DNA from: Golubevia sp. BC0850
Lineage: Eukaryota > Basidiomycota > Exobasidiomycetes > Golubeviales > Golubeviaceae
Assembly: GCA_012976225.1 (NCBI GenBank)
Contig: JAAVVG010000020.1
Coordinates: 248,001 to 312,000 of the forward strand
Length of the DNA: 64,000 bases
Direction: 5' to 3'
The notes below the pieces were generated by a model. It made no database searches. It was given only the letters and a program-made list of their open reading frames with translations, and was not told where the DNA came from. Below, piece by piece: positions 31,946 to 44,701 of this stretch; the first letter of the stretch is position 1, and each line of letters opens with the position of its first letter. The translations under genes were made by a program, and so were the position numbers.

Positions 31946-34900
31946 CTAAGTCCTGGGTTGACTCAATGCTTTTGTCATAAACGAAGAGGGTTTTTTGGCC
32001 GATTTGTTCCTAGCAAGGAAATTCTTGACCGCGTCGACGTTGTCCTTCTTTTTGATGTCCATCTCAGAAACCGTAGATGAGAGCGAATCGTGGGGCTTGG
32101 AAGTGACAGAAGAGTGGGTAGAGAATTGCTGAGCATGGCTGGTGTTGAAATTAGATTTCTCCTTCAGAGCGATGTCTTTTGAAGGACTTCGACTCCTAGA
32201 TTTAGACTCGAACATCTCAGTTGAAGAGACTGGATCTGTCGAGATTTGATTCCTGAAAATAGAGCCGAATTCAGAAGGTTCCGTTTCTTTGCTTTCGAGT
32301 TGCAGACCGTCCGACGCTATCCTTTCTCTCTTCTTAATACTGGCTGAAAGACTGGCGCCAAAGTCTTTAGATTTACTCCTACTGATAGGAGTGTAAGAAC
32401 TGACTGGTCTCGAAGGACTTGCTTGATAGACGGCTCTTGTACTTGGCTTTCCAGAAGACGAGACAGATCCACTGCTTCCTGATGCTGGCAATCCACCGTT
32501 TCCGAGCTGAGATTGGAGCTCCGATTGGTGGTCTGTTTCGGGTGAGGATCTCTTTCTTGAGAGACTTGACGTTGAAGTTGAAGAAGAAGAAGAAGTTGGG
32601 AAAGAAAGAGGGGTGTGCGACTTGGCTTCGGATAAATCTCGATTGGACACGGCCGGGAGAGTGGATGCCTCTGGAGTGACCTCTCTCACTAGAGTTGGAG
32701 TTGGAGCCTGCTGAGATGAAGGCGAGTTGGCGGCGACAACAGAAGAAACTGCTGGAAGAACGCTTGATGGGGGTAGATCTTCAAGTCTAGCTTTGAGTTG
32801 ATCCACCTTAGCCTGCAAAGTCTTGTTTCGTGACATCAGCTTCTTGATCTCTTTCTTTTGAGAGATACTCTGCAAAGGATCAAAGGTGACGAAAGAAGGG
32901 ATCAAGTCAGTATAGTGAAGCTCTGAGCCCGGAATCAACCTCTAACGAGATGACTCACCTCAGTATCATTGTTCTCAGCCTCCTCGTTGGCTACTTGCAG
33001 CTGATTCTCGAGATGTAGAATCTTCTCATTCAGCTCCATCATCGCCACATTATCAGCTCCATTACCTCCTCCAAATCCATTCCCATTGTCTCTCTCATCT
33101 TCAAGTTCTTTCAATCTATCCTTTGCCATATCCAAAGCTCCTTGCAACTGAATCTGCTGAACTTTAGACTCTTGATACTTGTTCTTCAATTCCATCAATT
33201 GATTTCCAGATTCCAACAATCTGGATTCCACGGCTCTAATATCAGAAAGATGTTTCCTAACCTCAATTTCGTCTTCTCTAGATCTCTTAGTCAACCTCTT
33301 GATCTCTTTTTCCTTGGCTTCAATAGCTTCTTTATGACTTTCAATAACTTCATCGAATTCTTGAATCTTCCTTCTATCTTTCTCGCCTTGTTGTTTTAGA
33401 ACTTCAACAAGGTGTTTAGATTCTTCCGATTCGATTAAAAGGTTTTTGAATTCTTCTTCAATGTCTTGAAGTCTTGCAGCCTCTTCTTTCTCATCCCAAT
33501 ATAATTCATCTATTTCACGAAGTTTCTCATCCTTCGAATCAATCGACGCTCTAGCGCTTTCGATTTCTTCAGAGAGTTCTTTAACAAGCGAGTCTCTGAG
33601 TTGGATTTGTTCTCTAAGAGATGCTTCTGAAATGGAAGCTTGATTAAGTTGATCTTGGAAGGACAGAACCTGATCATTGACTTCAGATTCGAGATCCGTA
33701 GATTTAGCGGAAACTTTCGAGTAGTTTTCCAGGAGGATAGAATGATCTCTCGTGACCTTCTCGAGACTTTCTCTGGCTTGTTGTACCTCTTCTTGTAATT
33801 CCTTGACTTGTCCGCTCTTTTCAGCGAGCTGTCTGTCTAACTCTCCAGCAGTTATCGCAATCTCTTGATTCTTGCTTTGGAGTTCCTCGATCGAACTTTG
33901 AGCTTGCAGGGTCGAGACCTCTAATTCACTCTTCAAAGAGTCTAGTTGATCTTCTAATTCTCTGATCCTGGCACCATGAGCGTCCGAAAGTTCTGCAGTT
34001 GTGTGATTTGAAGACGAAGCCAGAGACTCCAATTGAGCTGAAAGAGATTGTTTCTCTCCTTCAAGTCTTGAGATGATTTCGGCTTTCGCTGAAACCTCTT
34101 CCGAAAGAGCTTTGAGATCTGCTTGAGATGATTCTAGGACTGGGAAGAAGAAGAATTATTACAGGCGCAAAGATTGAGGGCGAAAAGGGTCAGCTTTAGC
34201 AAACCGACCATCAAAAAAAAAACAAGACCTTTCCAAACTCACCTTCTTTCCTCTCGATGTCAGCTCTCTCACTTGCTTCCAAGTTCTCGCTTTCCAGAGC
34301 TGAGACTCTCGCTTCTAGCTGCCTCTTCTCAGTCTCCCACCTGTTGCCATCTGCGCTGACTTCCGACTCCAGCTTAAATTTCGCCTCTTGAAGCTGGCTC
34401 TGAGAATTCTGTAAAGTCTCGTAGTCGGTTCTCAATCCCTCTCCCTCGGTCTCTAGAGTCTTGATCTTTTCTTGAGCTTCTCCAACTTCCTTATCTCTAA
34501 TTTCCAATTGGAGTTTGAGGGGCTGAACTTGCGCTTCAACCTCTGCCAAAGCAGTTTCGAGCTCTTGAATTCTAGAAGATTTCTCTTCTGAAAGGACCTG
34601 AAGGCTTTGACTTTCAGAGACATTTGTTTCTTGAATATCCTTAAGTTCCAAAAGCTCATTCTCTACCGCCGACTTGAGATTTGAGAGTTCCTGTTCCTGA
34701 GCTTTGAGTTCTTCAATCGTCTTTTCAGAGACTCTATTTTCTTCCTTTCCAGCTTCAAGTTGCTTAAGACTCTCCTCCAATTCCTTTTGAATCCTGCAAA
34801 TTTCTTCTCTTTTCTTCTGATCCTCAATCTCAAATCCATGAATCAATTGAAGGTTCTCTTGAAGTTTGGAATCTAGTACTTGAATTCTTTCTATCAATTC

Positions 34901-37646
34901 TTTCTCAGATCCTTCACTTCCCTCTCTCAAACTCTTCAACACTTTTTCATTAGATTCAGAGGTTGCAGAGATTCCTTTCAAAGATTGTTCTAGTTCAGAG
35001 ATCTTGCTCTCCTTCTCAGAAACGAGTCCCTCCAATTCTTGATTCCTGGTTTCTATAACGTCTTTCTCTTCCTTAGATTTCACTATTTCTTGCTCTAACT
35101 TCTCTTCACTTCCACTCTTCTCTTGTTGAAGAACATCGATTTCTCTTCTGATGTTCTCCAGTTCTGATTCCACCCTCTCTTTCTCTTTTCTCTCTTGCTC
35201 AATGTTGCCTTCTAATTCATTCTTGATTCTCTCTAGCTCAGCTTCTCCACTTTCTCTATCCATTCCAGCTAATCTTTCATTAGTCTTTGATTTAGAGAGT
35301 AGATTGTTGAGCTCCTCATTCCTTGCAGTCAAAGTTTTGATTTCCTTTTGATGAGTTCCGATTTGTTCTTCTCTTCTCAGAATTCTCTCCCGACATTCTT
35401 CTAACGAAGTTCCCTTCTCTTTTATCTCCGATCGAAGTTTGTCCGCCAAGTCATTGAATTCCTGAAGAGAAGCCTTAAAGTCTTGAGATTGAGCCTCTGA
35501 GTTATGACGAGAAGTAGATTCGAGCTCCTCGAAGTTTTGCCTCAATTCCTCAAGTTGCAATTCCGATTCCTCAAGCTCTGACTCTTTGATTTGAAGTTTC
35601 TCTTGAAGTTCTTTAATCTCCAGCATGACCTCCTCATACTTGATTTCCATCTCTTTCCTTTGCTCTTCATTCCTTCCCCTTTCATTTTCAACCTCTTCAT
35701 TCTTTCCAACCTTCTCACTCAATTCCAAAATCCTCTCTTCCAATTCTTTCCTCTCTCCCAATCTCTCCTTCCTCTCATCTCCCAACTTCAACAGAAACTC
35801 TTCCTGTAAGACCTTCTTCTCCAACGAATTCTCACAAAGCTTCATTTCCAACTTCAATTTCTCTCTCTCACTTACTTTCCCAACTTTAGATCTCAGAGTT
35901 TCCGAAATCGACAATCCAAGTTTCAAGCCTTCGATTTCTTTCAAGAGGTCTTTAGAATCTTCGTCTTTAATCATCATCTTAGATTCGATCTCTCTAAATT
36001 CTCTTCTTCTCTTTTCATCTATCAATTCGATTCTAAGTTCTTCAATTCCGTCCATTAAATCAGATTCGAATTCTCTCCTCTCATACTTAGGAGGTTGGAA
36101 ACCTTGATCTTTGAATTTAGCTGGTGTAGTGAAGAATTGTTGAGAATTGACTCTCATGCTTGGATTGAACCCATTCTTTAGAGTAGATGATTTTGAAGGA
36201 GTTGAGAAGTTGTTCACTTTGGTTGGAGTTAAAGAAACTTCTGAAATTGAAACCCCCGAAAATGAGTCTTCGAACTCATCTCGATCTTCCAACTTTTCAC
36301 CTCCATTATCAGAAATCAATCCACCTAATTCTTTCAACAACCTTCTTCCAGCTCTTAACTCCGCTTCTCTCTTTTTAAGATTCTCCGTTAAAGATTCAAC
36401 CAAACCATCTTGTTCTCCCAACTTTGATCTTAAAAAGTCGATCTCCACCTCTGATCTCTTATCATCCCTAGCATTCTCCAAGACTCTCGCTAACCCTTCT
36501 TTCTCTTCCTTCAACTCCTTCTCTTTCTCTTCTAATTCATCCCTGACTTCTTTTAACTCTCTTTCCTTCCACATCATCTCCTCCTTGACCTCTTCAATTT
36601 CAGTTCTCAACTCCGTTTCTGAAGTTTCCAACCTCTTAAGTTCGACTAAAGATGCATTATCAGCTTTAAGAGCACTTCTTCTAGACAGCTCCAATTGAGA
36701 TTCCAAGCTTTCAACCTTCTTTTCGGATTCTGATAAGGAGGATTGTAGATGTTGGATTTGAACAGTAGATTGAGAAGGGGCTTCAACGATTGAAATGGAT
36801 GAAGATCTAGGTTTACGTGGACGTGAATTAGCAGCCATTGAACTGGGATTTGAAGTAGGTTGAGAAGGATTCGTAGTCGGAACGAACCCGAAACGAGATT
36901 GATTTGAATGTTTTGGAATGGTTGTAATGGCTGCATTGGTCTTGAGCTTCTTCTCCAACTCTTGATTCTGAGCTTTTAACTTTGAATTCTCTTCTTTCAA
37001 TTCTAAAGTTTGTCCATCAGTTTCTTGACTTATCAGATGGGAATCTCCTTCTATCCTTGTTGTTTGACTCAACCCTCCCTCCTTAACTTTCAATCTGTTC
37101 TCCAATCCAAGAATGGTGATCCCATTGTCCCTCAATTCCACCTTCAATTTCTTGATGACACTTTCCAATTCATCCACTTTCTTCTCTGATTCATCTTGTT
37201 TCAATTCATAATCCCTTTCTCTTCTCTTCTCATCTCTACCACTATCTCTCACCATTGCTTTCTCTTTTCCATCCCTTTCTGACAAACTCCTTTTAAGATT
37301 CTCTAATGTTAGATCCTTGTCTACTAATTGTTTACGTAGTGAAGTGGATTGAGATTGAGATTCTTCAAGGGAGAGTTGAGTTGAATTTAGAGTCGATTCA
37401 AGTTCTGATTGAGTCGACTTGAGATTCGTCACTTGAGTTGACAATTCATTGTTTCGCTGTTGAATCGTGTTGATTTGAGTTTCTGGAATGAGAAAAGAGA
37501 TGTCAAGTAAAGTAAGGTATGAGGTGGATTGAATTGGGTTGTCATTGTCAGCCTGCCTCATCTGCACTGCAGCTGCACTCACCATTGGCTTGAAGTTGCC
37601 TTTTCAACTTTGATAGTTCTACAGATTCATCAGAGAAGAATGCCAT
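31946..37646 (-). CDS. Very large coiled-coil protein (about 1802 residues)
   Basis: Four exons on the minus strand: 37583-37646, 34243-37482, 32959-34139, 31946-32869. They sum to 5409 bases, 1802 residues, with all phases consistent. It starts MAFFSDESVELSKLKRQLQA. From about residue 20 to 1500 the sequence is almost pure heptad coiled coil rich in Glu, Lys, Leu, Ser (for example KKVDELESVIKKLKVELRDN). It is broken near residues 230-270 by a Ser/Pro/Arg-rich gap (SRPRKPRSSSISIVEAPSQS) and again near 450-500. The last 290 residues are disordered, Ser-rich and basic (PISRSKSKDFGASLSASIKK), ending SFMTKALSQPRT. Architecture resembles Uso1-, Mlp- or spindle-pole scaffolds, but no globular domain identifies it. 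Long open frames on the opposite strand are shadows of this repetitive coding sequence. Confidence 0.85.
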
Positions 37647-37845
37647 CTCTTTCAGATTGAAGGGGAACGGGTCCTGATCAATCAAGAGCGAGTGGACCGA
37701 GTGTTGTTGTTGTTTTTTGGATGGTGAGAGACTGAGAGGACAGTACTAGTAGACGAATTGAACCTTGACTGCTGATAGTTTCCTGTTTCTCCTATTCTTG
37801 GATCTAATCTACTCTACTCTATTCAATCCAATCCAATCTCAGATC

Positions 37846-38169
37846 TCAGATTCGATTCCTAGCTTCTTGATGTGTGGCAGTTTGGGATCTGCGATTTTCC
37901 TCTTCCCAAATCGGATTCTTCAAATAAGACGCGTTATGGTCCGAGCACCTGACTTGACTTGCACCACTCGACACAGAATTGCGATTCGACTCTACCTCCC
38001 AAATTTCATCCTCCTTTCTCATCAAAGATTCTTGAGCATTCTCAAGAATATCTACTGTTGTTTGCGAGCTAAGTGAAAGGACGGGGAGAGCGAGTAAGCT
38101 CACCTGCGAGTTGCGACCCACCTGAACTCTAGAAGAAGTTGAGGGTCTTTGACGCTCGACGTCGTACAT
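37846..38169 (-). CDS. Possible small protein, low confidence
   Basis: 107 codons from ATG, starting MYDVERQRPSTSSRVQVGRN, with a charged middle (AQESLMRKEDEIWEVESNRN) and the tail HNASYLKNPIWEEENRRSQT. The middle looks coding in charge pattern, and a GTGAGC site inside may mark a short intron. It lies between the coiled-coil gene start (37646) and the Gfd2-like gene start (38476) and could also be a first exon of something larger. No family recognised. The rest of 37647-38475 shows nothing supported. Confidence 0.3.
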   Translation of the reverse strand: MYDVERQRPSTSSRVQVGRNSQVSLLALPVLSLSSQTTVDILENAQESLMRKEDEIWEVESNRNSVSSGASQVRCSDHNASYLKNPIWEEENRRSQTATHQEARNRI

Positions 38170-38475
38170 CTTGAGAAGAATTCAAGCCCAACAGAAGGAT
38201 TAAGAAGAGCCACAGATGAGATTGGGAGCAAAGCATGATTCGATCAAATCTCCGTCTCTTTTGAAGTTTTGGTGCAGTGGCTTCTGCTGGTTCGTTCCTT
38301 CCCTCACCTCATCCACTTTGAATTCCTCAAAATTTCATTCCCATCTCGACTGTCAAAGCGACTGTACTCGCTGACAGTTGGTCTAGTCAAGACTTCCTTA
38401 CCTCGATCATTCAACAAACCAATTTTCTCTTCACTCGTCCCACTTCGCCTTCGTCTTCTTCTCTTACAAATCAGG

Positions 38476-40100
38476 ATGGAGAAAGTCGAACCTACGACGT
38501 CGTCATCTCCCACGAAAGATAAGGTAAAAGAGAAAGAAACCAAAAGATTAGCAGCAGAATTATCTTTAGGAAAGGATTTAAATAAGAGAGCTATCGAATA
38601 CGAAAGTTTGAGAAGGTTGTTTAGAGAAACCTTTGAGGGTTCAACCTCTAATGAAATGAAAGAGAAGGAGAACGATGGCGTTGGAGACATTAGTTTCATG
38701 GCAATAGATTTCGAATCTTATGAAGATGGATTTGGAAAGGCGAATATGCAATTAGAGGGTGGTTGGAGTTGTACCACTTTAAATCCTAATAGCTTCAAGA
38801 CTTTCAGAGAATCTAGTAGTAATAGTAATTCAATTCAGACTCAAAAATGGAAACAACATACAATTCATTATTTGAATGCGGATTTAATGCATCTTAAGAA
38901 CGGAAAGTTCGTTGCAGATCATAAGGATGAATTCATCTTTGGTTCTGATTATGATTACTCGTCTATCTCATCTTCCGATTCTAAGTCCTCCATGAATGAT
39001 TTCCATTCTACGAATAAAAAGATTCGGGAAGATTTAGGTGATGGCCTTGGAAAGCTTCGCAACATTTTAGGGACTCGAGTTGCAAAGCCTTCAGACATTG
39101 GTACAGCTTTAAACAAAGCTATCAATCATCTAAGGAGTAAAGGAATTTTATTCGTTGTTTTTCATGATTGCAGAGGAGGTGAGCTTGAGTGACACTAGTA
39201 ATCTCCCACCATCTCTCAATTCTTTCTCACAAATCTTTTCCCCCTCTGCCTGGCTGCCTCTCGACTTTCCTTCCCTCACGTTTCCCAGATCTCAAAGATC
39301 TAGCAGCACTATCAGTCCAAACCTCAGATTGGAAACACAATTATCCAAACTCGAATTCTCCAAGTCATGAAGATTTGAAATTGAAAAAAGGAGAGGTCTA
39401 CGTCTTGGATACTCAAAGATATTTCTCGGCTCTCATGCAAAGAAAAGATGGCGGTAGATTGGGGAAAATGGCAGAAAGTTGTGAAATTGAGAATGGGATG
39501 AAGATGAGTGAGATGAAATTACATAACGCAGGTTAGTAGCAATTGAGAGATTGTTTTTTGAAGTCATGTCCTCCTGATCGACTCTTCTCCTATGTGAATT
39601 TATTAGAACCACGAAGCTGACGTTCAATTCTCGCTATCTTTTTTTTGAAAAAAAAATCCAAAAAAATCGATCTTGATTCCAATCTTCTCATTTCTCCTTT
39701 CCTCAACCCCCCCCTTTTTCCTCCGCCAGCTAACGACGCCCACATCACTCTAGCCTCCCTCCTCCAAATAGCTTCAGGTCCTAACCTCACAGAATTCAGA
39801 CCTATCTTTCAATCTAGATTATCCAGAATAGAAGCAGAACAGAAGAATTGGAGTAAGAAAAGGAAGAAGGGATTTGGGTTCAGTGGAAAGACTGGCGAGG
39901 CAATTAGGGAGGAGTTGAAAGGCAGTGTTGGGAGGGATGAACTGTTGGCTGCGAGTGGGAGGTCAAATGGAAATGGAGTTGGAGTTGGAAATGGAGTTGG
40001 AGGATCTGGTCCTGGAAGAGGCGGGGGATCCAAGTTTAAGAAGGCAGAGGGAGATGGGAATACGAATGGAGCTGGAGGTGCGAGTCATGTAAGGTGGTGA
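38476..40100 (+). CDS. Gfd2/YDR514C-like protein with RNase H-type nuclease fold
   Basis: Three exons: 38476-39178, 39289-39531, 39730-40100, total 1317 bases, 438 residues. The fold is suggested by DISFMAIDFESYEDGFG (first D-E pair), GILFVVFHDCRGDLKDLAAL (second Asp), GEVYVLDTQRYFSALMQRKD and LHNAANDAHITLASLLQIAS. The last matches the LHNAGNDA.YTL motif of the Gfd2/YDR514C C-terminal domain and of DEDD exonucleases. The C-terminal tail is Gly/Asn-rich low complexity (NGNGVGVGNGVGGSGPGRGG). Yeast Gfd2 is linked genetically to the mRNA export helicase Dbp5; activity of the nuclease-like domain is unproven. The start is the first ATG, downstream of in-frame non-ATG sequence. Confidence 0.8.
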
Positions 40101-40767
40101 GAAGACGTAAGAACTTGTAAATTCATTGGGTTCACCACGAAACGATAGAGAAGAAAAGACGATGTAGGTCTTTGTTTTTCACTGAGTTTAGGTGCTCCGG
40201 ATTGAAAGGATTCTGCTTCCTTTGATGGAAAACTGAGTGCAGTCTGAAGTCATTTCGAAGATGTGAGATGAAAAATTGAAGGTCTATTAGTAGTACATGT
40301 GAATTTGAAGTCGAGAAAGAGGAAGAGAAAAAAGAAGAAGAGGAAGAAGGAGGAAAATTGAAGTGAGAGAAAGGAGTGATGTCTTGGAAGGATTGACGAA
40401 GAGTTTGAGACGTGTTGGAATATCTTTAAGATGACATGAATCTCTTGATCGCGGTAGCTGTGGTTGTATGGCAAGAGCTAGGGAAAGGATGAGGGCGAGA
40501 GTGGGTGGAAAGAGGATCAGTGGAACCGTGGAATGAATCATTCTTGGCTTTTTGAGATTGCGACTTTGTGGTACTTCATCCTGATGGTTCCAAAAAAATT
40601 TCCAATGCTATTCACCAAACCCAGAGTATCATCGCTTCTTGCTATCTGGCTTCTCTTCAACCTTGCACAGAGCCTCACTTGTCCTCACTCGGAACTCACC
40701 TATTTGTCCTCAATCTCTTCGACCACAAGCTCTTCTCCCACTCTCCTATGAGAACTGGACAATCCCA
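40101..40767. other. Intergenic, convergent
   Basis: 3' flanks of the Gfd2-like gene and of the small gene to the right. No supported gene. A minus-strand frame opposite a GA-rich stretch (40310-40370) is low complexity. Confidence 0.35.
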
Positions 40768-40971
40768 TCACCTTGATTCGCGCTTCATCCCTTCCAACAA
40801 CCTCTCCAACGGACCTGAGTCCTTGTTCTTCTGACCGCCAGCTTGACCAGCTTGAATTCTGGCTGTGTGAGCTGCTACGAAAGACTCTAGCTCCTTTGTT
40901 GCTTCTTCGAGTGTGGCATTGGCTGAAGAGTTTATCGTTAGCGCAAGGGGGACGTCTAGAGGTGGATCCAT
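40768..40971 (-). CDS. Hypothetical small protein (67 residues or longer)
   Basis: Starts in a good context (AAAATGG) and reads MDPPLDVPLALTINSSANAT, then an amphipathic helix EEATKELESFVAAHTARIQA and KDSGPLERLLEGMKRES. This looks like a genuine helical subunit-type protein, such as a small mediator, kinetochore or sorting-complex subunit, but no family can be named. A GTGATG site just before the stop and a second open, acidic stretch (RRVGEELVVEEIEDK) immediately downstream suggest the true C-terminus may lie in another exon. Confidence 0.45.
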   Translation of the reverse strand: MDPPLDVPLALTINSSANATLEEATKELESFVAAHTARIQAGQAGGQKNKDSGPLERLLEGMKRESR

Positions 40972-41638
40972 TTTGAGGACAGAGAATTGAAAGAGGTGTG
41001 GGGAGAGAAGAAAAAAAGTTGATTACAAGTTCTCTCCGTTTAAGAAAGTGCTTCCAGGATGTAGCTCCGTCTCTCCTTCCTCTATCTTTGAGCAATTGAC
41101 TACCTTGAACTCTAATTAGTCTCCTTTTAAATTGGCAAGACCTTCCTGGAAGAAGAGCAGATGCATCTGCTACTTTTCCAGGCATCCCCTCCCTCTTCAC
41201 TCACTTCAGCTCTTCTACAAGCAAGCAGCAGCTGAGCTTGCCGACAATTCCACCTTGAACACGTAATCTGGACTGACTTTCTATCCCATACTGGAGGGTC
41301 GGTCGTGAATCTGTGGGGCGTGACCTGTCTTGAAAGCACCTTTTGAAAACGAAAAAAAACAGAGAGTGTTGTTCTAACTACTTTGCTGGCGGCGTGAGCA
41401 CCGACCTAGACCTCTCCCTTATCTTTGTGCCAGCGAACAGGCCAGAAGACCTTTAGTACATACCAAATGGGATGAATTGATTTTGGTCCTCATGATCAAA
41501 GAAAGGGGGAGGTAGGGAGAGGGGCCGAAAGGTATTTAAAGAGACAACCTCGCAACCTTTCTCTTTTTCTCTCCTCACACTTTTCCCTTCTCCTCAAATC
41601 CGCTCCTCTATTTCCTACTATATCTGATCTCTACCATC
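40972..41638. other. Divergent promoter region of PAL
   Basis: 667 bases between the small minus-strand gene and PAL. A TATA-like element (TATTTAAAG, 41533-41541) sits about 100 bases before the PAL start and is followed by a CT-rich leader. Confidence 0.45.
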
Positions 41639-44620
41639 ATGTCATCCTCCAAGTCATTAGTTCGCGCAACTATAGATTCAGCAGATGAACTTCAAATCTA
41701 CAGAAGACACGCTCCTGTTAGACCAAGTAACGCAGTTCAAGATTCAAACAGTACTAAACATGTTTTGGTAGATGGTAAGAGCTTAACTATCGCTGGTCTC
41801 GTAGCTACTGCAAGGTGAGTCACCGAATTCAAGGGGAGAGAGCAGCTCCAGAGCTCATTACTGATTGTGGCATCTCCACTCCGCCCTCTCTTCAGATATG
41901 GTTTGACTCCAGCTTTGGATTCATCTCCTCAAGTAACTAAGCGTATTCAAGACTCAGTGGATTGTTTGGCAGAGAAGTTGGAGAGAGGAGAGTCTCTTTG
42001 TGAGTACACCGCTTTTTGGGTCTGCTGATAAGGTTTTGAAAAAGATTAGGGTCAGGTGGTTGATTAGCAGATGGGCTTCAACAAGGCTGGAAGAGGTAAC
42101 GATGACCTTGTATCTTGAGAAACAGATAGTTCCATTCCGATTGGAATGAAAGATTTGAACAGAATTTGAAGGTCGAAAGACAAAAGAGCTCATCTCCCAA
42201 TCACCCTCTCCCAACCCTCTCTTCTCCAGACGGAATCAACACTGGATTCGGTGGTTCAGCTGATTCTCGTACTCCAAACATGCCAGCTCTTCAATTAGCT
42301 TTACTTCAACATCAGCAATGTGGAATCCTTCCAGTTCCAGGAGGATTCCCAGCTCAAACTCAATCTCCAACTTTCAGTTACTTGCCTCTTTCTGGACAAG
42401 CTTATGATTCTTTATCCCAACCTGAATCTTGGGTTAGAGGGGCCATTCTCGTCAGATTGAACAGTCTAATGAGAGGTCATTCTGGAGTTAGATGGGAAGT
42501 CTTAGAAAGAATGACTAAACTTTTGGAGTATAGAATCACTCCTTTAGTTCCTTTGAGAGGAAGTATCAGTGCTAGTGGAGATTTAAGGTGAGTCAAAAGA
42601 TGCTTTTTGAAAGAAGAAGGAGGAAAATGGACCCTATGAAATGAGGTGCTAACTCTCCTTCGTCTTCTCTATCCTCAGTCCCTTGTCTTACGTAGCAGGA
42701 ACTTTAGCAGGCCAAGAAGGTATTTACTGTTGGATCGATGGACCTAATAGAACTAGGATTTCAGTTCCAGCTTCAGTAGCTCTCAAACAATACGGAATTC
42801 CACCTACAGTCTTTGCTCCAAAAGAAGCCTTAGGAATCTTAAATGGAACCGCTTTCAGTGCAAGTGTTGGATCTTTAGTTCTTCATGAAGCATCTCATTT
42901 AGCATTACTTTGTCAAGTCATTACTGCCATGTCTGTTGAAGCTAGTACTGGAACTGATTCTTCTTTCGCACCTTTCATTCATCAAGAAGCAAGACCTCAT
43001 CCTGGTCAAATTGAAAGTGCGGAGGTGATTTTGGGATTACTTCAAGGAAGTGAATTGGCTACTCATATGGCTGATGAGAAACATGTTGGGATCGATGAAG
43101 ATGAAGGTAGCTTGAGACAGGATAGATATCCTTTGAGGTGAGTCGACTTCTCTCGAGTCACCCCTTTACTCTCAGACCTCTTCGATTTTGCTGACCCTGC
43201 CTTCCCTTTCTGCTTTATATCTTCCAGAACAAGTGCTCAATGGATCGGGCCTCAACTAGAAGACATCAACAATGCCAGAACTTCCGTGCAAATCGAGCTA
43301 AACTCAACCACCGATAACCCCTTGATTGAAGTAGCTACAGGACAAATCCATCATGGAGGAAACTTCCAAGCTATGGCTGTCACCAATGCTATGGAGAAGA
43401 CTCGTCTTTCTCTTCAACACTTTGGAAAATTGATATTCTCTCAAGTTACTGAACTCATCAACCCTTCGATGTCGAGAGGTCTAGCTGCCAACCTTGCTGC
43501 TACTGATCCTTCACTCAACTTCCACTTGAAAGGAGTGGACATTGGAATCGGTAAGTAGCAGAAATCAAATCAATTTGCGGCCTAAGCTTCTGGAAAAGTC
43601 ACTGACCATCCCTTCACCTCGTTTCAGCCGCCGTCACTGCTGAGTTAGGATTCCTAGCGAACCCAGTTTCTACCCACGTCCAATCAGCAGAGATGGCAAA
43701 TCAAGCAGTCAACTCTCTAGCTCTAATTTCAGCTCGTTACACAATCGCTTCCATCGAGACCTTATCTCAACTTTTCTCATGGGCGTTGTACGCTTTATGT
43801 CAAGCTTTCGATCTAAGAGCCTTACAAAGGAAAGTAGAGGCTCAACTTGAAGATTCCATCGAAAGTTCAATTGGTCAATTCTTTGGAACTTGGATTAACT
43901 CTACTGATCAAAAGGTACTAGCTAAGAAGGTTTCAATGAGATTAAGTAAGAGAATGGATGAAACTTCTGCTAGAGATTTGAAAGCTAGATTGGAAGATGC
44001 TTATATGCAAGCTGGTTATGAATTGATTGCTTATTTCAGTAAATTACCATCCGGTGGAGGGTCAGATCCGTTGAGGACTATCATGGCTTGGAGGGATGCC
44101 TCAGCTGCTGAGACTCATGCTCTTTACAAGAAGATCACTAAAGAGGTGAGTTCGACGGGGTTTTCTTACATGGGAAGGTTTCGCGGCTTGTTTGTCCAGC
44201 TGAGATGTTGACTGACTCTTTCTATTTACATCGTGTTCTCTTTTTTCTTCTAGTTCTTGGAGGATCCTAAGGCTTGTCATGCTGCTCCAATGCTGGGCAA
44301 GACTGCTCCTATCTACAGTGAGTTCCATGACGATTTCTTGAGCGAATCTTCTTGCGATTAAAAGTGTTCCTTAACATTCACTCAATTCTCTCCTATCTTT
44401 TTGTTCCATTTCAAAAGTCTACATTCGTCGTAGTCTAGGGGTACCGATGCATGGAAAGGAGAACATGCATGAATTCAAAGGAGAAGAAGGCAAAATGAGA
44501 GAGACTATTGGAGGATACGTTTCAGTCATCTATCAGTCAATTTCTTCTGGAGACATGTATTCGGTTTTGGTGGACACTATCAAGGGCCTATCTCTAAGCC
44601 CTGGTAATGCTAGACTTTAG
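41639..44620 (+). CDS. PAL: Phenylalanine (tyrosine) ammonia-lyase
   Basis: Deaminates Phe (and probably Tyr) to trans-cinnamate (coumarate). Eight exons: 41639-41814, 41896-41999, 42230-42587, 42679-43137, 43228-43550, 43628-44145, 44254-44317, 44418-44620. They total 2205 bases, 734 residues. The MIO prosthetic group forms from Ala-Ser-Gly in [19 protein letters not shown]. Other signatures: [15 protein letters not shown] (catalytic Tyr), [12 protein letters not shown]-type [60 protein letters not shown]. At the substrate selectivity position the sequence reads QHQQCGILP, with the His-Gln pair seen in Rhodotorula-type PAL/TAL enzymes that accept both Phe and Tyr. The gene ends 81 bases before the right inverted-repeat arm. 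No neighbouring phenylpropanoid gene is seen. Confidence 0.96.
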
Positions 44621-44701
44621 ATGGAACTGAGGTCGCTGAGTTTGGCTTTTGTTGATACTTTACGAATTTCCTGTAATCAGATGATAGACTTTTTCTTGGT
44701 T

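Noticed and set aside
35591-36698. Long plus-strand open frames of up to 183 codons opposite the coiled-coil gene
   Set aside because: They are complementary shadows of Glu/Lys/Leu-rich codons, giving Ser/Phe/Leu-rich low-complexity protein with no motif.
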